Below, one piece after another: positions 59,331 to 64,000 of a DNA stretch of 64,000 nt. The stretch lies in assembly GCA_036417435.1 (NCBI GenBank), contig CM070903.1:56706001-56770000 (forward strand), in the 5' to 3' direction. A program made the translations under genes and the position numbers. How positions within the stretch are numbered: position 1 is the first letter of the stretch; each line of letters starts with the position of its first letter. The notes under the pieces were generated by a model. It saw nothing but the letters and a program-made list of their open reading frames with translations, did not search any database and was not told where the DNA came from. This DNA is from Inia geoffrensis (taxonomy: Eukaryota; Chordata; Mammalia; Artiodactyla; Iniidae).

Positions 59331-59999
59331 AGCAAGTGCAGGACAATAACAGTTCCTCTCAGGTTTGGTTTGGTTTTGTTTTTCTTGTACTTAACTCAGT
59401 GTGCCCCTCTGCAAAAAGAACACAGGATTCTTCCCAGCAACACTGGGTCTGAATGCTTGGAAAGCAGCTTAGACAAATTTGGAGCAGCGTGAGGATAAGA
59501 ATCTGCTTCCTTGAAAACATTTTTTTTTTCATTCTATTGGATAACCAAAATATTCAGCTTCTATTTAAAAGTGACAAGAGTCTTATGTCAAGAAAATTCT
59601 AGCATGCGATGATTATTGCACATATGTATGGCAATAAGATAACGAGCCACACAAGTAAAATCAGCTCATGATTTCATAGTCATACATATATGTGACATTT
59701 TTAGTTCTTTCACTATATTACAATAATTTGAATTAGTTGCTTTCTGTGAGCAGGAAGTTAAGCCTGTTCCATTTCATAATTCCCAAATCCTCACAAAAGA
59801 AAATGAGAAAGTTTGGGGAAAGGGTAAGAAGTCTAGTGTATTCTATTCTTTCCTGTCTCCTTTGTAAAATTTGGTTCCACTCTTCATTGCCTTTGCTTGT
59901 TGCTATTATTTTCTTTCTTCTTGTATTTAAACATTGATAATTACTTTTCAACAGTATAACTGTACTCCCTTGGAATTTGTATAATTGCAGTACACTCAC
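59331..59999. other. intron DNA, no feature recognised
   Basis: Nothing supported. Confidence 0.4.
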
Positions 60000-60066
60000 C
60001 TTTTCCAGTTAGGTGATGAAGGGTTTCTCTTTATTTCTGCAGTATCACTGCACAGCTCCTGTTTTT
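60000..60066 (-). CDS. small exon of the unidentified minus-strand gene
   Basis: 67 nt. Minus-strand acceptor ...GTTCTTTTGAAG (weak tract) and a consensus donor TGGAAAAG|GTGAGT. It takes one base from the previous exon (G + AA = Glu), then reads KQELCSDTAEIKRNPSSPNW and K, leaving AG (phase 2) for the next exon. Polar and charged, no known motif. Confidence 0.55.
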
Positions 60067-60495
60067 CTTCAAAAGAACATAGACAAAATGAAGAAAGTCA
60101 ATCACATTTTGGCGATTACACAATGAAGTGAACTGAAAGAAATGTTAGCAGTTCATTAACAACTTGTATATAATTTGGCTTTGTATTCAAACACTCTTTT
60201 GTAAAACTGCACCAATATGTTATTAAGGCAATTTATAATAACCTCTTAATAAAGAATCCAAGCGCCTCTGTAGCTTTTTTGTTATTTCTTTTTAATAATG
60301 TTTATTTTCTGCTATTGCTGTGCACAGGATGACTAATGGGAACTGTCCAGTGTCCCTTCTCTCAGCAGGCTCTGCCCAGACAACCAGAGAGTAAGATACT
60401 CTCTGCCCAGAGTATCTTACTCTCTTCCATTTTGAGTTCAGGTTCAAAGACATCCTGACAGATACCAATCAGAAATGTGCCTCTAGGAGAGAGCA
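60067..60495. other. intron DNA with a short inverted repeat at about 60391-60425
   Basis: GAGAGTAAGATACTCTCTGC and CAGAGTATCTTACTCTC lie back to back: GAGTAAGATACTCT (60388-) is mirrored by AGAGTATCTTACTC, giving a hairpin of about 14-16 bp. Confidence 0.7.
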
Positions 60496-60499
60496 GAAC

Positions 60500-60640
60500 T
60501 TTAAAGCAGAAAGCGACCTATAGTCATCGAGTTAATCTTCTCACTCAGGGAACTTCAGAATCCGAGGTTCAGAGAGGTTAGTGATTTGTTTACAGTCCAT
60601 AGAAGAGCAGAAATGCTTTGATCCCCTCGGATTGGTTTCA
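60500..60640 (-). repeat. MIR-like SINE fragment
   Basis: CTATAGTCATCGAGTTAATC, CGAGGTTCAGAGAGGTTAGT, GATTTGTTTACAGTCCATAG read as the reverse of a MIR-type core (...GAGGCCCAGAGAGGTTAAGTGA...). Confidence 0.6.
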
Positions 60641-62196
60641 GGAGTGCCTTGGGGAGCGTGTTAAGGAATAGATCAATGTGTTCTTCTTCCAGCTAATATC
60701 TCTAGAATTCTTTGTGATAACTGTGATCTTGTCCCACCAAGTAAACCCTTGCCAATAAGTTTAGGGCCACTGAAGGCCAAGGGGAACAGGACAGCAACAA
60801 GGAAAGTTTTGGATGGTGAGTAAATGGCTGAGGACCTGCCTGACTCCTCTAAGGAAACATAAAAGAGAATAGACAGAGGGGTTTTCCAAGCACACTGCAG
60901 GCACAGTTGGTTTTGCTCATGATCTGCATGCAAAGTAAAATTTCTTAACCCATTAGCCAACTAATTCATAACTACAGTCATTTGAAAATATTTCACAATT
61001 CGTTCCTTCCAAATCCAGAATGAGTATTTGAAATTAAATATTAATTTTAGGATCAAAATTGTATTAACAATTTTTTCATTACAATTTGGAAATCCAACAG
61101 GCACATACTTGAAGGCATGTTAATAGTTTGAAACTTCTATAAAAGACTGGCTTTAAAATTAAGAGACCCTTACAAAAGAAATCTTGATTGTGGAATAGCT
61201 AATTATCCTAGTTACGAAAAAGAAAAAGTGTGATTTCTTATGGACCTCACTAATGGGTTCAAATATAAAGATGTGAATGAATGGCTGATTAGGTTACCTA
61301 AGCAATGAAGTATAAAAGAAGGGAGAGCTTACAACCAAGAGTGAACACGAAATGAATGCATGGATCGACACAAAAACAACTGGAAATTATGGAGTCAAAA
61401 TGAACCGAGACCTGTTTAGGAGACTAAGAAAGGCTTTAAAACTTATTTCAGAATAAGAAGATGACAATGAAAAGAATGGTCCTGCTGCTTAGGCCCAATG
61501 GTATAATTTTACAATAAAGGAGACAATGGTATAATAATAATATAACACATAATAAAAGAATTCTACTAATAATGAATGGACACTAAGAAAATAAAATTTT
61601 CTGAGTCTAGCTTGTTTCCAGCTTCTCTATGCAGGGAAATTGTCTTTAGATTGAATATTATCAGATGGCAACTTTATGCTTAAAAGAACCTCAAGTCTCT
61701 CACCCAAGACAAATTACATCCCATGGACATGAAGGAACTAATAAATGCATTTGTTGAACTATTCTTAGTGATCTCAGAGGAATCATGCAAAATAGGGAAA
61801 GAATTAAAATGACTGAAAACAGAGGAATGTCATCGTAATTTTCAAAAATAATTTCTGAAAATTATAGACCTGATATCAGTCGTCAGCAAATTTCTAAGTA
61901 GAATTCAATGAGGGGGTGACATAAGTCCACTGTTGGAATTTCAGGCAGTGAGGTAGTACTGGGGGAAGTGCACTCGGGCAGGAAGTGTCCCCCTGCCCCT
62001 CCAAAATGTGTGAGGTTGGCAGCTCACTCTCTACCCACCCCTCCTCCCACTATTGGAACAACAGATTTAATTTTTTTTAATCCGAACTGCTACCAAACTT
62101 CTGATCTATATCCTACATAAGATATGTCGCATAAGTCATGCTGAAAAAGACTCAAGACATTACAGCTAATATATGTAAACTGAATTCTTTTTTTAC
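60641..62196. other. intron DNA, no feature recognised
   Basis: The minus-strand frame 60673-60960 has no splice context in phase with the neighbouring exons. Confidence 0.4.
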
Positions 62197-62266
62197 CTTT
62201 TTTCCTAAGAGAAACTTCCTTTTCTTCTTGTCTCAGTGAAACATCAGTGTCACTTTTATCTAAAAC
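62197..62266 (-). CDS. small exon of the unidentified minus-strand gene
   Basis: 70 nt. Minus-strand acceptor GAGCTTGTTTTTCAG is strong; donor AGGAAAAAAG|GTAAAA is acceptable. It starts in phase 0 and reads VLDKSDTDVSLRQEEKEVSL then RKK, leaving G (phase 1), which fits the exon at 60000-60066. Acidic/basic and hydrophilic, with no recognised motif. Confidence 0.58.
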
Positions 62267-62442
62267 CTGAAAAACAAGCTCTGTATTTAAAGCTGTACAA
62301 AAACAAAGGACATATAGTAAGGTGCAAAAATGACTTTGAACATCAATGCCCATATCAGAGAGAGACCATAAAGTTGCCAGGACAGTTTAGGGACATGTTA
62401 TGAAGGGAGACAATCATACGTGTTGTCAAAAATTATGCTGGC

Positions 62443-62655
62443 GGGCTTCCCTGGTGGCGCAGTGGTTGAGAGTCCGCCTGCTGATGCAGGGGACATGGGT
62501 TCGTGCCCCGGTCCGGGAAGATCCCACATGCCGCAGAGCAGCTGGGCCCGTGAGCCCCGGCCGCTGAGCCTGAGCGTCCGGAGCCTGTGCTCTGTAACAG
62601 GAGAGGCCACAACAGTGAGAGGCCCTCGTGCCACAAAAAAAAAAAAAAAAAAAAA
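62443..62655 (+). mobile_element. CHR-type tRNA-derived SINE in an intron
   Basis: Head GGGCTTCCCTGGTGGCGCAG, B-box-like GGTTCGTGCCC, tail of about 20 A. A 15-bp duplication with one mismatch: AAAAATTATGCTGGC (62428-62442) and AAAAATTATACTGGC (62652-62666 approx.). Antisense to the minus-strand gene, 177 bp upstream of the exon at 62197-62266. Confidence 0.95.
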
Positions 62656-62979
62656 TTATACTGGCATGCAGCTCAAGGATGGTTGCATTATAACTGTCAT
62701 GTTTATGTCTATCATTTCTTTAGTGGGATTTTTACATTTCTACCAATATTTGCATAGATATTTTTTTAAAATCCATATCTTACATGGATGTAACAATGAC
62801 TCTCACACATGGGTCAAGTGTTTGATCACCAGGAGTGGAGCCTCTGCTGCTTTGAGAAGGACGGTCACACCCCTGCTGCTGCAGAGCAGACACAGAGAAT
62901 GAGCTCAACATCAGCGCAATGAGAACTTTGAGGAGGTCGGGGCCTGATGAGAACATGGGGATGGGGCCGGGGACCGTAC

Positions 62980-63031
62980 CTGGGAAGTTGAGGGAAGGGA
63001 CACCTTGTCTTTTGACAGCATCTCAGGAAAT
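62980..63031 (-). CDS. tentative exon of the minus-strand gene
   Basis: 52 nt. Minus-strand donor TTCCCAG|GTACGG, acceptor CATTTTAAGCAG with only a modest pyrimidine tract. In the phase that leaves 0 for the exon at 62197-62266 it reads FPEMLSKDKVSLPSTSQ, so the junction is ...STSQ|VLDK. The open frame and polar composition fit the following exons, but the exon is short and the acceptor mediocre. Further 5' exons would lie beyond the window. Confidence 0.33.
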
Positions 63032-63102
63032 CTGCTTAAAATGAGTTGCAGAGCCTTAATGTGTTGAATGTAGGGGCCAGGAGGGTTGGTGGTACCTACA
63101 GT

Positions 63103-63132
63103 GAGGGGATGTGTGTGTGTGTGTCGGGGGGG
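63103..63132. repeat. (GT)n followed by a G-run
   Basis: GTGTGTGTGTGTGTGTCGGG followed by GGGGTG. Confidence 0.9.
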
Positions 63133-63296
63133 TGTTCGGGATGCGGGCCAAGGGGGCTTCGGAGAGGCTGTGGGGTGGAATATGGCAATCAGAAGCCAGG
63201 TCCCCCATCGCCTTGGGAACCCTGTCAGCCTGTTTTACAAGGCTCACACAAAAGAAACTTACATTTTGGGAATGTACTTCTTTAGATCAGAAAGAC

Positions 63297-63297
<1 letters not shown>

Positions 63298-63331
<34 letters not shown>

Positions 63332-63333
63332 AC
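63298..63333. repeat. (GA)n microsatellite
   Basis: About 16 GA units, with one GG interruption near 63312. Confidence 0.95.
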
Positions 63334-63930
63334 AGATGGAGTTTGTTTATGCCACCCAGAAAACAGATCCAGAAGCTCCTTTCACGTATTTTTAAGTGTC
63401 TGAGAAGGTGGGGCAAAGGCAGTAAAAAAAGGAATCTGAAGAAGACAAGGGCAAAGCAAAAGCTCTGTCTGCTCCTTGATCTGAAGACCCCTGAACACGT
63501 GCTGAGACACACTGGGCTCCTGACTCCATCACCTGGTGTGAGGTGTAGAGCTGTCAGTTTTCTGGAGCTTACCCATTGTGTGTATCCTTCGCCTTTCATT
63601 GCCCCCTCTAAACTGCTAAACAAACGTGGGATGGGGAGGCTATCAACCCGCCTTTTCTCCCCTCCCAGGAAACAAAGGCATACATTTTACACGGCATTCT
63701 GGAAACTGCTCTGTCAGGAAGCAGGTTAAATGGACACACATGTAACCTAGCAACGAAAGAACTGTGAGGCCGTCCATCACCGTCATTTTCTATTTTACCC
63801 AAATTAAGAGAAAGCAAGCCTTGTAGGTAGGAGGAAATAAATAAAACTGATTCTAAGCTACTTTGGTCCATTTCAAAATATTTTTATTCTCATACTGTAA
63901 ATAAATTCATGCCCCAGGAAGTAAAGAAAA
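63334..63930. other. single-copy DNA, no feature recognised
   Basis: Overlapping frames on both strands around 63343-63729 have no recognised domain. Confidence 0.4.

Positions 63931-63932
<2 letters not shown>

Positions 63933-63989
<57 letters not shown>
63933..63989. repeat. (TA)n microsatellite
   Basis: About 28 TA units without interruption, adjoining an L1 3' end. Confidence 0.97.
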
Positions 63990-63992
<3 letters not shown>

Positions 63993-64000
63993 CATCTTTA
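63990..64000 (-). mobile_element. start of a reverse-strand L1 3' end (cut by the window edge)
   Basis: TTAACATCTTTA equals the first bases of the reverse-complemented L1 3' end seen at 55888 (TTTAACATCTTTATTGGAGC). With the (TA)n before it, it resembles the 3' tail of the full-length L1 at 27387-27442, read backwards. Confidence 0.6.

Noticed and set aside
60673..60960. 95-codon minus-strand frame as an extra exon of the minus-strand gene
   Set aside because: No acceptor/donor pair in the required phase was found, and joining it would break the frame continuity between 62197-62266 and 60000-60066.

Overview
This window is nuclear DNA from a mammal, almost certainly a cetacean. It has no operons or dense coding. 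It carries five copies of the tRNA-derived cetartiodactyl SINE of the CHR type (head GGGCTTCCCTGGTGGCGCAG, internal GGTTCG B box, A-rich tail), several L1 LINEs of cetartiodactyl type, and many old MIR, L2, L1M, MaLR and MER5 fragments. No bacterial, viral-genome, rRNA, tRNA or CRISPR feature was seen.

Layout. 1-11.4 kb is single-copy DNA with a MER5-like fragment, a SINE, MIR/L2 fragments and two LTR-like blocks (about 5.0-5.5 and 7.9-8.3 kb). 11.45-11.83 kb is a short L1 whose 5' part is inverted. 14.08-15.48 kb holds the most unusual structure: two 181-bp arms in inverted orientation that I find identical base for base, 1040 bp apart. 16.0-16.4 kb is a MaLR-type LTR. 20.18-27.44 kb is a full-length L1 with 5'UTR, broken ORF1 and broken ORF2, bounded by a 13-bp target-site duplication. 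It sits next to, and probably in, an ancient L1M that is also split by a SINE and by a 5'-truncated L1 (28.65-30.5 kb). 38.0-43.3 kb is another long L1 whose ORF2 is split by a young-looking SINE. 55.86-56.29 kb is a second L1 with an internal inversion. The window ends in a (TA)n tract followed by the first bases of one more reverse-strand L1 3' end.

Genes. The only convincing cellular gene lies on the minus strand and is seen as separated small exons: 62980-63031 (tentative), 62197-62266, 60000-60066, 56609-56755, 47094-47131 (weak), 34809-35003 and 31628-31720 (terminal, with stop codon and overlapping AATAAA). The first four join in one open frame, and the last two join in phase 0. At least one exon between 56.6 and 35.0 kb is missing from my model. 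The predicted protein has a Ser/Thr-rich polar middle and a basic Lys-rich coiled-coil C-terminus. I do not recognise the gene. The long L1s at 20-31 kb lie beyond its 3' end; the 38-43 kb L1 lies in one of its introns.
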